Shown: positions 8,167 through 16,731, numbered from the stretch's first letter. The stretch: DNA of 24,208 nucleotides from JBCCTX01 sp964468435 (GCA_964468435.1 CAYXVE010000068.1:1-24208); one strand, 5' to 3'. Made by a program: numbers and translations. Notes: generated from the sequence alone by a model not told the origin.

Positions 8167-9544
8167 ACAATATCCCTACCCTTATACCTAGTCGATTGAG
8201 GAATATAGATTCTCCGGTAGCTGTTTCATACAAGGGAGTAAGTCCATAACTTTGAACAGGACCAGCATAAATGCTTAAGCCAGGGCGCAAGCTATACTGA
8301 TAGTGCAATTGTGCATTGGCCTGCAGATTCGTATTTTGGGTGGTCAACAAAGGATCCTCACTATTGGCTTCATTGGAGCCTCCGGGACGTACAGTCTGGA
8401 AATCTTCGCCAGAGATATCGGTACTCAGGGTCAACCCCAAGGAGACTACCCATTGTCCCCGTCCACGATTCAGCGTATAACTTCCCGCTACCGGTACCAG
8501 TAACTGGGTAGTGTGAAACGATGTGTTGGCCACTTCTACCTCCTGAAGTTGCATGCGTTCAAACTGCTGATTGTTGATATCATTCCATATGGGTTGCAGG
8601 GTAATCCCCGTCAACTGATGGGCACCGCTACGGAAGATCCCAGCTCCAGCGTGTATCTGCCAGTAGTCATTTACATAGTATGAAAGGTCTATCCCGGCTT
8701 CTATCGCAGTGCGGGAATATGTTATGTCATAGAAGACGGTTTGAATGGTAAATTCCGGGTCAAAGTCCTGGGCTGGAGCCTCTGCTCCTATCCGTTCCTG
8801 GTTTACCCGGAAATTGGTGGAAGTATACCATGCAAGTGTGGGATTTGCATAAAAGGAAATACAAAAGCGGGATTTGCGGTAATGACCAGGACGACCAGAG
8901 GCCATAAGAGCCATACTGGATTTATTTATCAAAGCGTAGCCGAGATATGGCTGTACAGAATCTTCGATCTGAATAGGACTCAAAGAATTTACCTGTGGTC
9001 TCTGATCTGTCTCCTGAGGATTATTCCCAATGATCAAACTTTGTATTTCTCCCTTATTTTCAAAAGCATCCATCCCTTCCGATTCTATGGGTAAATCCGT
9101 TTGAGAGGAGGCGATAGAGAGAGGGGAAAACTGCACCTTCTGAGAAATCGTGTCAACTGGATAAAATACAGAAGGATCTATCTCTGGTTCCGTAGCCTCT
9201 GCAAGCATTCCTTGATCAATCGGTTCATGGGCTACTGTGGGCTGTGTCTTTGAATCTGCTATATCTTCTCCTTCAAGCATTGTTGTGGGATTTTTTAAAA
9301 AGTCAGTGGTAGACTGGGTCATAACTTCTGCCGGGTTATCATCATAATATGTATGGAAAAGATATCCACCTACCCCTATCACTGCAAATACGATTAACAT
9401 AGCAGCAGCGAGCCACCGCTTGTCTTTCCACCAGGGAATGGTTTTTAATTCTCTGGCAATGCGATTCCACACTTCCGGACTAGCCGGAAATTCAGCATTT
9501 GACAGCCGCGCTCGCATTCTTTGTTCAAAGTCATTAGATGGCAT
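8159..9544 (-). CDS. One-TM protein with C-terminal beta-barrel-like domain, likely partner of the ECF sigma factor
   Basis: The 461-aa product has a short cytoplasmic N-terminus (SNDFEQRMRARL...PEVWNRIAREL), a single membrane helix (about 45-63, after WWKDKRW), an acidic and Pro/Thr-rich linker, and from about residue 226 a string of amphipathic strands ending in LGIRVGILFD, like outer-membrane beta-barrel proteins. The N-terminus resembles anti-sigma factors in layout, and the gene directly follows and overlaps an ECF sigma gene. In Bacteroidota such sigma/TM-barrel pairs are common, and the second protein is presumed to sense an envelope signal; that is inference here. The frame is open to a GTG at 9577, but the ATG at 9544, 11 nt inside the sigma gene and after AGGA, is the better start. 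Confidence 0.7.
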   Translation of the reverse strand: MPSNDFEQRMRARLSNAEFPASPEVWNRIARELKTIPWWKDKRWLAAAMLIVFAVIGVGGYLFHTYYDDNPAEVMTQSTTDFLKNPTTMLEGEDIADSKTQPTVAHEPIDQGMLAEATEPEIDPSVFYPVDTISQKVQFSPLSIASSQTDLPIESEGMDAFENKGEIQSLIIGNNPQETDQRPQVNSLSPIQIEDSVQPYLGYALINKSSMALMASGRPGHYRKSRFCISFYANPTLAWYTSTNFRVNQERIGAEAPAQDFDPEFTIQTVFYDITYSRTAIEAGIDLSYYVNDYWQIHAGAGIFRSGAHQLTGITLQPIWNDINNQQFERMQLQEVEVANTSFHTTQLLVPVAGSYTLNRGRGQWVVSLGLTLSTDISGEDFQTVRPGGSNEANSEDPLLTTQNTNLQANAQLHYQYSLRPGLSIYAGPVQSYGLTPLYETATGESIFLNRLGIRVGILFD

Positions 9545-10094
9545 TCCTGAATTTATTTGTTTCCATACGATCTTCACGAATACGTTGCATTAAAATAGCC
9601 CTTGCTCGAGTATATTGGGACCTAGAAGTACTTTCAGTAATTCCAAGCTGTTTTCCTATTTCTCTGTGTGAATAGCCTTCAATAGCATATAAGTTAAATA
9701 CAACCCTGTAACCAGCAGGTAGTTCCTGGATAATCTGGTAGAGGTACTCCAACTCCAACTGATCTACCTCATGGGCTTCAACCTGCAGCGCCTGATCCTG
9801 CTCTATCGATATGTTTCGCTGCATATTTTTCTGTTTTCTCAAGTGGTCAATTGCTGTATTGATGGTGATGCGCCTTAACCATGCCTCCCACGATCCCTGA
9901 CGATTATATTTTTTGATCTTCTGAAAGATCTTAATAAAACTCTCCTGCAGTATATCCTCTGCCTCTACTTGATCTTTGGCATACCGCATGCATGTGCCCA
10001 TCAACATAGGGGCATAGCGCTCATAGAGCTCTTTTTGAGCGTCTGCATTTTCCTGCATACACGCTTTGATCAGCTCTTCGTCTTTAGGCGACAT
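9534..10094 (-). CDS. RNA polymerase sigma factor, ECF subfamily
   Basis: A 186-aa ECF sigma factor. Region 2 is seen in YERYAPMLMGTCMRYAKDQ, the AEDILQESFIKIF core-binding helix and WLRRITINTAIDHLR (about residues 20-85). Region 4 lies at about 123-175, with the helix-turn-helix YSHREIGKQLGITESTSRSQ. There are no extra domains. It would direct RNA polymerase to a dedicated promoter set. The downstream gene overlaps its 3' end and encodes a one-TM barrel-like protein that probably controls it. Its own promoter candidate is at 10121-10128. The ATG at 10094 fits the expected family N-terminus. Confidence 0.9.
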   Translation of the reverse strand: MSPKDEELIKACMQENADAQKELYERYAPMLMGTCMRYAKDQVEAEDILQESFIKIFQKIKKYNRQGSWEAWLRRITINTAIDHLRKQKNMQRNISIEQDQALQVEAHEVDQLELEYLYQIIQELPAGYRVVFNLYAIEGYSHREIGKQLGITESTSRSQYTRARAILMQRIREDRMETNKFRNAI

Positions 10095-10120
10095 GCTAGT
10101 TACAACTTAATATTTTCATT

Positions 10121-10128
10121 CAAATGTA
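10121..10128 (-). promoter_or_regulatory. Bacteroidota -7 element for the ECF sigma gene
   Basis: On the minus strand this reads TACATTTG, matching TAnnTTTG. It lies about 27 nt upstream of the ATG at 10094, giving a short leader. No clear -33 motif is present. Confidence 0.45.
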
Positions 10129-10457
10129 TACATCCTGTTCCTACCCTTCCATGTAGATTCATTACGTTCTGGAATGGTTAAACGCTGCATTTACCTATAA
10201 ATTCGGCACGCGATACTGATTCAATCAAGCATTTTTACGAATTTATACGATTCACATACCCCTTTATCCCTATCATTAGGCTAAATAAATCTGTAACATC
10301 GCACTCTAGGGAACATTTTCAACCCTAAAAGTTATATGAACGAGTATATTGACAAGCATAATCGATCCATATCCATTTTGGGCATCCGCAAATAGATGTA
10401 TTTTTTTATGTGCTCTGACAAAATCGTTTAAGAAGTTATATTTTCTCAGTTTTACTA

Positions 10458-10465
10458 TATCTTTG
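10458..10465 (+). promoter_or_regulatory. Bacteroidota -7 element for frr
   Basis: TATCTTTG matches TAnnTTTG and lies about 45 nt upstream of the frr start codon. The -33 region is poorly conserved. Confidence 0.5.
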
Positions 10466-10510
10466 AATAGCTATTTTTAGAATTTACCGATACACATAAA
10501 TGCTATACTC

Positions 10511-11074
10511 ATGGACGAAAGTATTAAACCGATCATGGATGCTACAGAAGAAAGCATGAATAAAGCTATCGAGCATCTTGAATCAGAGCTGCTATCTATA
10601 CGTGCAGGCAAAGCCACCCCTATCATGCTAGACGGGATTAAAGTGGACTATTACGGATCCCCTACTCTCATCAGCCAGGTTGCGGCTGTCAATGTAGGAG
10701 ATGCACGCACCCTGGTGATCAAGCCCTGGGAAAAAAATATGATCCCAAGTATTGAGAAAGCCATCAATGAAGCCAATCTCGGTTTCAATCCTCAAAATGA
10801 CGGAGACATTATCCGCATTCCCATTCCACGCTTGACTGAAGAAAGACGTAAAGATCTGGTTAAGCAAGCTAAAGCGGAGGGTGAGAATACTAAGATCAGT
10901 ATCCGGAATGCCCGTCAGGATGCCAACCAGGAATTAAAACAATTGCAAAAAGACGGTGTGTCCGAAGATCTTGTCAAGTCTGCAGAGAAGGATATCCAGG
11001 ATATGACCAGTACGTTTACCAAACAAGTAGATCAGATTATTTCCACAAAGGAAGAAGAGATTATGACTGTTTGA
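10511..11074 (+). CDS. frr: Ribosome recycling factor
   Basis: The 187-aa product matches RRF over its full length: the N-terminal helix, LLSIRAGKATP (about 27-37), VDYYGSPTLISQVAAVNV, the PWEKNMIPSIEKAI segment, and the C-terminal LTEERRKDLVKQAK helix. With EF-G it splits post-termination ribosomes into subunits, and it is essential in most bacteria. In many genomes frr follows pyrH and tsf, but here it stands alone with its own promoter. It ends 6 nt from the convergent acyltransferase gene. The ATG at 10511 gives the usual family length. Confidence 0.97.
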   Translation: MDESIKPIMDATEESMNKAIEHLESELLSIRAGKATPIMLDGIKVDYYGSPTLISQVAAVNVGDARTLVIKPWEKNMIPSIEKAINEANLGFNPQNDGDIIRIPIPRLTEERRKDLVKQAKAEGENTKISIRNARQDANQELKQLQKDGVSEDLVKSAEKDIQDMTSTFTKQVDQIISTKEEEIMTV

Positions 11075-11080
11075 TCTGAT

Positions 11081-12259
11081 CTAGCTGTTCCGGTCAAACT
11101 CATATAAATAAGTGATATGTTTACGCGCCTGCGTGGAGCCCGTGGCTTCGTGCAGGCGGTTCATCTCTACATTAAAATCTCCTACCCAACTCAATTCCAT
11201 TTCCTTAAATCCCATTTCACGAGCTTTGATTATTGCAGGAATCATCATAGCTGATTCCATACCATATTTCCGAAATTTTTCCTTGACCCCCATAACTATT
11301 ACCCTGCCACGATTCAGGATTCCCTTGTTAAGATACCATTGGAACTGATTTCGGCTCCTCAGCAAAAACTGAAGTTTACGCCATAGGGAGAACTTTCCAT
11401 TAAAGGGCTTGAATATCTGATTCAAATCGGGAAGAGCTACAATAAATGCTGCAGATTCACCATTGATTTTGGCATATGGAATCAATGGGTCAATAATGAC
11501 ATGGCGGAAGGTCTTGACCATTTCATTTACCTGTTCATCTGTAATGGGTGTAAAAAACTCCGTCTGTTTCCAGGCGTCGTTATATACTTCTTGCATAACC
11601 TGGGCAAAAACCTCAGGTTCCTTCCTAGAACCAAATGCTATTTCTACCTGAGGTTTATTGGCTACCCACTCGGCAATCCGCGTAAATCTTTCCGGAAGCG
11701 GATTACTGATATCCAGAATCCTAGATATCTGCTCGTATTGACAGATAAAGCCATAGTCTTCAAATAAATGTTGGTAATACGTTTTATTATATGGCATTCC
11801 GTATGCTGGCTGGATAAACCCGTCTATTTGGAGCCCCCAGAACCTGTCATTTTCACCAAAATTGACAGGCCCCTCCATCGCCTTCAGCCCCTTGTCTATA
11901 AGCCATGCTTTGGCCGCATCGAAAAGCAAATTAGCGGCTCGCTGGTCATCAATACACTCAAAAAAACCTACTCCTCCCGTTGGGATTTTATGTCTGTTTG
12001 CTTTGACTGTATTGTAAAAAGCTGCAATCCTACCTATGGGTTGGCCACTCGATGGTGAGACCAGAATCCATTTACGGGCCTCACCATTTTCAAAAAGGGG
12101 GTTTCTCCGTTCGTCAAATATGTTTTTGATGTCTTCATCAAGGGGACATACCCATGCGTTATCTCCCGCATACAGCGACCTAGAAGCATTCATAAATGCC
12201 CGCTCACGCTTTTGATTGTTTACTACCTGTATCTTAAAGCTATTCATTTCATTCATCAT
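11081..12259 (-). CDS. GNAT-like N-acyltransferase of unknown substrate
   Basis: A 392-aa protein that looks like a double-GNAT (acyl-CoA N-acyltransferase fold) enzyme common in Bacteroidota. The N-terminal half holds GRIAAFYN and GVGFFECIDD strands and the motif EGPVNFGENDRFWGL. The C-terminal half holds GVKEKFRKYGMESAMM (about residues 330-345), which resembles the R/Q-x-x-G-x-G/A acyl-CoA pyrophosphate loop, and ends MELSWVGDFNVEMNRLHEATG. There is no signal peptide. The substrate cannot be read from sequence. Three in-frame ATG codons lie at 12259, 12256 and 12247, and I keep the first. The gene is divergent from the DUF368 gene (84 nt) and convergent with frr. Confidence 0.7.
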   Translation of the reverse strand: MMNEMNSFKIQVVNNQKRERAFMNASRSLYAGDNAWVCPLDEDIKNIFDERRNPLFENGEARKWILVSPSSGQPIGRIAAFYNTVKANRHKIPTGGVGFFECIDDQRAANLLFDAAKAWLIDKGLKAMEGPVNFGENDRFWGLQIDGFIQPAYGMPYNKTYYQHLFEDYGFICQYEQISRILDISNPLPERFTRIAEWVANKPQVEIAFGSRKEPEVFAQVMQEVYNDAWKQTEFFTPITDEQVNEMVKTFRHVIIDPLIPYAKINGESAAFIVALPDLNQIFKPFNGKFSLWRKLQFLLRSRNQFQWYLNKGILNRGRVIVMGVKEKFRKYGMESAMMIPAIIKAREMGFKEMELSWVGDFNVEMNRLHEATGSTQARKHITYLYEFDRNS

Positions 12260-12343
12260 CTACTAATGACCGATAAGTTAAAAATGCAGTCAATTACGCT
12301 CAAATTACTAACAACCTGCATAAAAATACTTAATTTCGTTTTC

Positions 12344-13282
12344 ATGATACAATACATCCATTTATTCCTGAAAGGACTGGCCATGGGTATGGCCAATGTT
12401 ATTCCTGGCGTTTCCGGAGGTACTATTGCACTTATCACGGGAATCTACGAAAAACTGATTGACGCTATCAAATCATTTGATCTGAAAGCATTACAATTAT
12501 TATTGGGATTCAAAGTCAAGGATTTCTGGTCTCATATCAATGGGACTTTTCTGCTGGCTGTATTTGCGGGTGTTGGTGTAAGCGTTATCAGCCTTGCCAA
12601 AATTCTGGAGTTTTTACTTGAAAACTATCAGGTTTGGACCATGGCCTTTTTCTTTGGCCTAATCCTGATTTCCATATACTACGTTGGTAAGACCGTAACC
12701 CGATGGGATCTTTCCAGCATCTTTTCGCTACTGGCTGGTACGGCTATTGCCGTAGGGATTGCCTTACTGGCTCCTGCCAGCGAGAATGCAAGTTTTATGT
12801 ATGTTTTCCTTTGTGGTGTGATAGCGATTTGCAGCATGATCCTACCGGGACTTTCAGGATCATTTGTGTTGATCATTATGGGTAATTATGCATTGATCCT
12901 GAGAGCTGTCGGGAATGCCGAGATAAGCATACTCATCCCCCTTGCGCTGGGATGTGTCGTTGGACTCATCGCATTCTCCCACCTGTTATCATGGATTTTT
13001 AAACGGTTTCACAATCAGACCATTGCCTTAATGACGGGATTTATTCTGGGATCATTGGCCATTATCTGGCCCTGGAAACACGCATCTACAAAAGTGATCA
13101 GTCGTGAAGGTAAGCCCGACAAAGAGGTAATTACCGGTTTTGAATGGTATATACCAGAATTCAATACAGAAACCTGGATCACCTTAGCACTTATACTTGC
13201 AGGGATCATTTCTTTATGGCTAGTCGAAAAAACTGCCGTGAGCAAATCTACCGATAAGGGAACTGTGAAAGAAGCTGTTTAA
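12344..13282 (+). CDS. DUF368 family membrane protein, polyprenyl-phosphate translocase (PopT-like)
   Basis: A 312-aa multi-pass membrane protein with the DUF368 hallmark near its N-terminus, GLAMGMANVIPGVSGGT, followed by ALITGIYE. A second repeat-like motif, MILPGLSGSFVLIIMGNY, lies in the middle, as expected for an internally duplicated fold. About eight hydrophobic segments are visible. DUF368 proteins have been shown in other bacteria to return undecaprenyl phosphate to the cytoplasmic face for reuse in envelope synthesis. The frame is open from 12212, but that extension overlaps the divergent gene and lacks conservation; the ATG at 12344 (MIQYIHLFLKG) gives the usual start. A charged loop near 255-275 is the only non-hydrophobic insertion. 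Confidence 0.85.
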   Translation: MIQYIHLFLKGLAMGMANVIPGVSGGTIALITGIYEKLIDAIKSFDLKALQLLLGFKVKDFWSHINGTFLLAVFAGVGVSVISLAKILEFLLENYQVWTMAFFFGLILISIYYVGKTVTRWDLSSIFSLLAGTAIAVGIALLAPASENASFMYVFLCGVIAICSMILPGLSGSFVLIIMGNYALILRAVGNAEISILIPLALGCVVGLIAFSHLLSWIFKRFHNQTIALMTGFILGSLAIIWPWKHASTKVISREGKPDKEVITGFEWYIPEFNTETWITLALILAGIISLWLVEKTAVSKSTDKGTVKEAV

Positions 13283-13320
13283 AAAAGCGGGTAGATAACA
13301 GATCCTGCATTTATAAAGAT

Positions 13321-14166
13321 CTACCAACTCATCAGGACTTCCTTCACGTCATTCATCAACCATTGTGGAGTACTTGTAGCACCACATACACCAACTGTAT
13401 CACCAGTTTGAAACCAGGATGTCTGCAATTCATCTGTTTTTGAAATGAAATACGTGTGGTCGTTCACCTCTTTGCAGACCTTGTAGAGCATTTTTCCATT
13501 GGAGGACTTTTTACCTGCGACGAAAACGATTTTATCAAACTGAGCAGCAAATGATCTCAGTTCCTCATCGCGGTGGGATACCTGCCTGCAAATGGTATCA
13601 TGTACCTCAACTCTTATCCTGTGAGAACGCAGATAAGAGACTATTTCGTGAAGTGTACGCTTATTTTTGGTAGTCTGGCTGTATAAGGTTACGTTTCTGG
13701 GAAGGTTTTCCAAATCGAGGTCCTCCACATCTTCAAACACAATCGCAGTACCAAACGTTTGCCCCTGAAGTCCAATCACCTCTGCATGATCTTTTTTGCC
13801 ATATATCAAGATACAATCACCTGAAGTATAGGAATTTCGGATTCGATTCTGGAGCTTAAGTACCACTGGACAAGAAGCATCTATCAGTTTAAGATCGTTT
13901 TCCATAGCCGTAAGATACGTTTCGGGGGGTTCCCCATGAGCACGGATCAATACTTTTGTATGCCTAAGTTGCTTAAATTCTTCATGCGAAATCACTTTCA
14001 ACCCCATAGCAGCTAACCGTTCTACCTCCATATCGTTGTGTACGATATCTCCCAAACAATACAATTGATCCTCACTTTCGAGTATCTCTTCAGCCATTTC
14101 TACTGCATATACCACACCGAAACAGAAGCCTGAGTCTTTATCCAGGGTTACTTTGAGGTTGTACAT
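13321..14166 (-). CDS. ispH: 4-hydroxy-3-methylbut-2-enyl diphosphate reductase (IspH/LytB)
   Basis: This 281-aa enzyme does the last step of the MEP pathway, giving IPP and DMAPP. The three Cys ligands of the 4Fe-4S cluster are visible: C15 in SGFCFGV, C99 in DASCPVV and C193 in DTICRQV. Substrate-site residues are also kept: H43 (IVHND), H77 (RAHGEP), E129 (HAEVIGL) and the SSN of KKSSNGK (221-223). I chose the ATG at 14166 because the extra 19 residues of the longer frame are not family-like. With that start it overlaps the lycopene cyclase gene by 29 nt. It is the last gene of a unit with phytoene synthase and lycopene cyclase, so precursor supply is linked to carotenoid synthesis. Confidence 0.95.
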   Translation of the reverse strand: MYNLKVTLDKDSGFCFGVVYAVEMAEEILESEDQLYCLGDIVHNDMEVERLAAMGLKVISHEEFKQLRHTKVLIRAHGEPPETYLTAMENDLKLIDASCPVVLKLQNRIRNSYTSGDCILIYGKKDHAEVIGLQGQTFGTAIVFEDVEDLDLENLPRNVTLYSQTTKNKRTLHEIVSYLRSHRIRVEVHDTICRQVSHRDEELRSFAAQFDKIVFVAGKKSSNGKMLYKVCKEVNDHTYFISKTDELQTSWFQTGDTVGVCGATSTPQWLMNDVKEVLMSW

Positions 14167-14866
14167 TTTTTTTTCGATTGTTGGAAACCGGCATGATCTG
14201 AAACTTACCTTTGAAAAACTCATAAAGGTGTATGTTGAGCAAAAACAAGAGCATGGAATACATGGTATCCTCGGCAGGGATAGTGCCTAGACGAAAGCCC
14301 ATATTTTCCAGGTCATTGTATATGACTACAGGAAGAGCAGTCAATACTCCATTGATCATGAAAAAAGGCAACAGATGTACAACATATGCCTGAAAAAAGC
14401 GCCCCATGTAAGGGGGGATACCAGTGAGCAACAGGATTCCCAATACAGTACCCAGCGATAGAAAGGTGACGGCTGTATACATCCTGTCAATAAATACCAT
14501 TCCGAATCCCCATAGCAAGACCATCAGTATTACACAGATATATCGATTGTATCTGGCTTTCCACTCCCAGGAAATATAGGTGATCAGACACTCATATATA
14601 AAGACACAGGCATACGGAACGGTGAAGAAAAACAACCACTCTTCCAGCGGGAGATTGATCAAATTTAGTCCTATCAGATAATCTGGATTGAATTTCCAAA
14701 TCCCTGCTTCTGTAAACCATACATCCCATATAATGAAGATTAGGGCAACGATGAAGATCGCAGGAAAAAGTGCACTCCACTTACGGTAAAATGCCACGCT
14801 CTTATCGAATGATAGGAGAAGAGGGAAAAAGAGGGACCCAATATTTAGTAGCAGGTAAGTATACAA
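14138..14866 (-). CDS. Lycopene cyclase, fused CrtYc-CrtYd type
   Basis: A 242-aa integral membrane protein with about seven hydrophobic helices and two copies of the heterodimeric-type lycopene cyclase domain. The signature acidic motif appears as LPLEEWLFFF (73-76 PLEE) and, in the second half, IPAEDTMYSM (197-200 PAED). The family closes the ends of lycopene to beta-ionone rings, and single-chain fusions of the two actinobacterial subunits are typical of Bacteroidota. It lies 11 nt after crtB and overlaps ispH. The C-terminus is a short basic tail. Confidence in the family is high; product specificity (beta-carotene or a monocyclic product) cannot be told. Confidence 0.88.
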   Translation of the reverse strand: MYTYLLLNIGSLFFPLLLSFDKSVAFYRKWSALFPAIFIVALIFIIWDVWFTEAGIWKFNPDYLIGLNLINLPLEEWLFFFTVPYACVFIYECLITYISWEWKARYNRYICVILMVLLWGFGMVFIDRMYTAVTFLSLGTVLGILLLTGIPPYMGRFFQAYVVHLLPFFMINGVLTALPVVIYNDLENMGFRLGTIPAEDTMYSMLLFLLNIHLYEFFKGKFQIMPVSNNRKKNVQPQSNPG

Positions 14867-14877
14867 ATCTTACGGAG

Positions 14878-15711
14878 TTATATAATGCTAAACTGATGCT
14901 GAAAATATGTTTTGACCAGCAAGGCCAGTTTTTGGTTATCGGGAACTCGTATTCTTTCCTCCTGTATCTTCGCAGCTGGAAGCTGACTGATCTTTTGAAA
15001 TAATCTACGATAGTAGATATATGCCAGATAAACTCCCCTTTTTGCTCCTTCAGGAAGTTTGCGTATACCTTCATAGGCATGATCAAAATCTTTGGCAATA
15101 TCCTCTTCTATAACTTTCTTGGCATGATTATCAAATTGGTGAAAATCCACACCTGGAAAGTACACCCTGCCACGTTCCAGATAATCACTTCTCATGTCTC
15201 TAAGAAAATTGACCTTTTGAAATGCCTTACCCAGACTCTGAGCAGGTCCTTTCAATCGATCGTACATTTCCTGATCTCCCTCACAAAATACTCTTAAACA
15301 CATTAATCCTACGACCTCAGCAGAACCATAAATATATTCATCATAAGAGTATGTATCATGCTTATCCATTTGCAGATCCATTTCCATACTTTTAAGAAAT
15401 GCCTCTATCAATTCGTCCTCAATATGATATTGAGTAACTACACATTGGAAAGCATACAAAAGAGGATTAGTACTAATACCCGCCCTGATCGCCTGAAAGG
15501 TATCTTTCTTGAAGCAGGCAAGTAACTCGGATTTGTTAAAATCGTGAAAGGTATCCACGATTTCATCTGCCAAACGTACGAAGCCGTAAATCCCATAAAT
15601 AGGCGTATGATAGCATTTTGCTAACATCTTGATGCCAAGTGAGAAAGAAGTGCTATATCTGTTTGTAACAATTTTACTACACTCCAGACAAGTGTTTTTG
15701 TAGAGTTGCAT
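14878..15711 (-). CDS. crtB: Phytoene synthase (squalene/phytoene synthase family)
   Basis: A 277-aa enzyme that joins two geranylgeranyl diphosphates to phytoene. Both aspartate-rich motifs are present: VRLADEIVDT (D49 and D53) and NFLRDMRSDYLERGRVYFP (D172 and D176), which bind the diphosphate-Mg groups. Further family marks are NRYSTSFSLGIKML and YIYGSAEVVGLMCLRVF. Its position directly before a lycopene cyclase gene supports phytoene rather than squalene synthase. The usual partner crtI (phytoene desaturase) is not next to it. The gene follows the ECF sigma gene by 103 nt. No TAnnTTTG element is visible just upstream, so it may depend on read-through or on another sigma factor. Confidence 0.92.
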   Translation of the reverse strand: MQLYKNTCLECSKIVTNRYSTSFSLGIKMLAKCYHTPIYGIYGFVRLADEIVDTFHDFNKSELLACFKKDTFQAIRAGISTNPLLYAFQCVVTQYHIEDELIEAFLKSMEMDLQMDKHDTYSYDEYIYGSAEVVGLMCLRVFCEGDQEMYDRLKGPAQSLGKAFQKVNFLRDMRSDYLERGRVYFPGVDFHQFDNHAKKVIEEDIAKDFDHAYEGIRKLPEGAKRGVYLAYIYYRRLFQKISQLPAAKIQEERIRVPDNQKLALLVKTYFQHQFSII

Positions 15712-15814
15712 ACCGAATAAAACAGGAAAAAATCAAGGAATATTATAAAAATATTAACTAGAGAAAGCCCTAATGGTTTTAGCGGCTGATCTTATTAACA
15801 AGTTAAGCAAATTG

Positions 15815-16321
15815 TTAATTACTTGTACGAAGATTCTTGAGTTCTTCCTTCAAGACTTTGCGTGCAATGTGAATTCTATTCTTGACAGTACCTATAGGTA
15901 TATCAAGAATTTCTGCAATTTCGTGGTACTTATACCCTCTGAAATACATCATGAAGGGAGTTTTGTACTCGTAATTAAGTTTTTCGATAGCACCATGAAT
16001 TTCATCCATGGCCATCTTGCTGTTAGCAGAGTTATCTGTAGTATAATCGTTGGTGTTGAAAAACTGTAGGGTATTATCGATGTAAGCCTTACGTTTCACC
16101 AGTCGGTGATAATTTGTGATGAACGTATTCTTCATAATTGTATACAACCATGCTTTCAAGTTGGTACCCTCAGTAAATTTATCTCGGTTTGAGATAGCTT
16201 TCATCAACGTATCCTGAACCAGATCATTAGCTTCTTCCATATCACGTGTCAGCCTTAGCGCTAGTGGTTTAAGGGAATGGTGATTCTTGATTACTGCACT
16301 ACTGAATTCGTATGAGGTCAT
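15815..16321 (-). CDS. RNA polymerase sigma factor, ECF subfamily, upstream of carotenoid genes
   Basis: A 168-aa sigma factor. Region 2 shows LRLTRDMEEANDLVQDTLMKA and LKAWLYTIMKNTFITNYHR (about 22-78). Region 4 shows FMMYFRGYKYHEIAEILDIPIGTVKNRIHIAR (about 123-155), a typical helix-turn-helix. There is no adjacent anti-sigma gene. An AT-rich inverted repeat (ATTAACAA 15794-15801 with TTGTTAAT 15812-15819) spans the stop codon and might act as a weak terminator. Close relatives are widespread in Bacteroidota, so it may be a conserved regulator rather than one devoted to carotenoids. The 103-nt gap to crtB on the same strand still makes control of that unit a fair guess. Confidence 0.9.
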   Translation of the reverse strand: MTSYEFSSAVIKNHHSLKPLALRLTRDMEEANDLVQDTLMKAISNRDKFTEGTNLKAWLYTIMKNTFITNYHRLVKRKAYIDNTLQFFNTNDYTTDNSANSKMAMDEIHGAIEKLNYEYKTPFMMYFRGYKYHEIAEILDIPIGTVKNRIHIARKVLKEELKNLRTSN

Positions 16322-16731
16322 GATACTTAGCTTTGTTTTACCTTTATGGAGATAAAACTAAACAAAAAAATTAAAAATTACCAAAACGGTCAATCTTGTT
16401 TATTCATTTTTATGAAACACTGCACAAAAAGATCATTTTCATGTAATTACGGGGTAATTTCAGATAAATTTTTTGATGTAGCGCTAAAATGATTTAACCT
16501 TTGGCATTGAAAGTTAAATAAAAAATAATTTAAACCCCGGGAAAAAGATTCATCAAACTGACCCTTTTCAAATCAAACATATTGGCTGAATAGACCTGCA
16601 CACGTACAGGTCTCACCCTTTTAACTTTCGATGTATCCCATAAAGATTAAGAGAAAAATTATTGCAAATATTGAATGAGTCCTACAAAAGATTAAACAAT
16701 AGGTAGTTTTTAAATACAGCGGTTATTCAAA
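16322..16731. other. Intergenic region upstream of the second sigma gene
   Basis: A 410-nt AT-rich stretch with no supported gene. It contains a 7-bp inverted repeat, AGACCTG (16592-16598) and CAGGTCT (16607-16613), followed by TTTT at 16619-16622. It must hold the promoter of the sigma gene (minus strand), but I find no exact TAnnTTTG match there. An untranslated RNA cannot be excluded. Confidence 0.4.

Larger units (their letters stand above)
10095..10510. other. Divergent intergenic region between the sigma gene and frr
   Basis: This 416-nt, AT-rich stretch holds no convincing gene. It contains a -7 element for each divergent gene (10121-10128 on the minus strand, 10458-10465 on the plus strand). 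A weak TAGGG/CCCTA inverted repeat lies near 10310-10330. I saw no riboswitch or small RNA that I could support. Confidence 0.5.

Noticed and set aside
8311..9094. Plus-strand frames opposite the one-TM barrel protein
   Set aside because: They are fragmented and lack start signals, while the minus strand has one long frame tied to the sigma gene.
10300..10335. TAGGG/CCCTA inverted repeat in the sigma-frr intergenic region
   Set aside because: Only a 5-bp stem with an 11-nt loop and no T-run; likely chance in AT-rich DNA.
13283..13320. Terminator between the convergent DUF368 and ispH genes
   Set aside because: The GCGGG/CCTGC arms are not perfectly complementary and no clear T-run follows.
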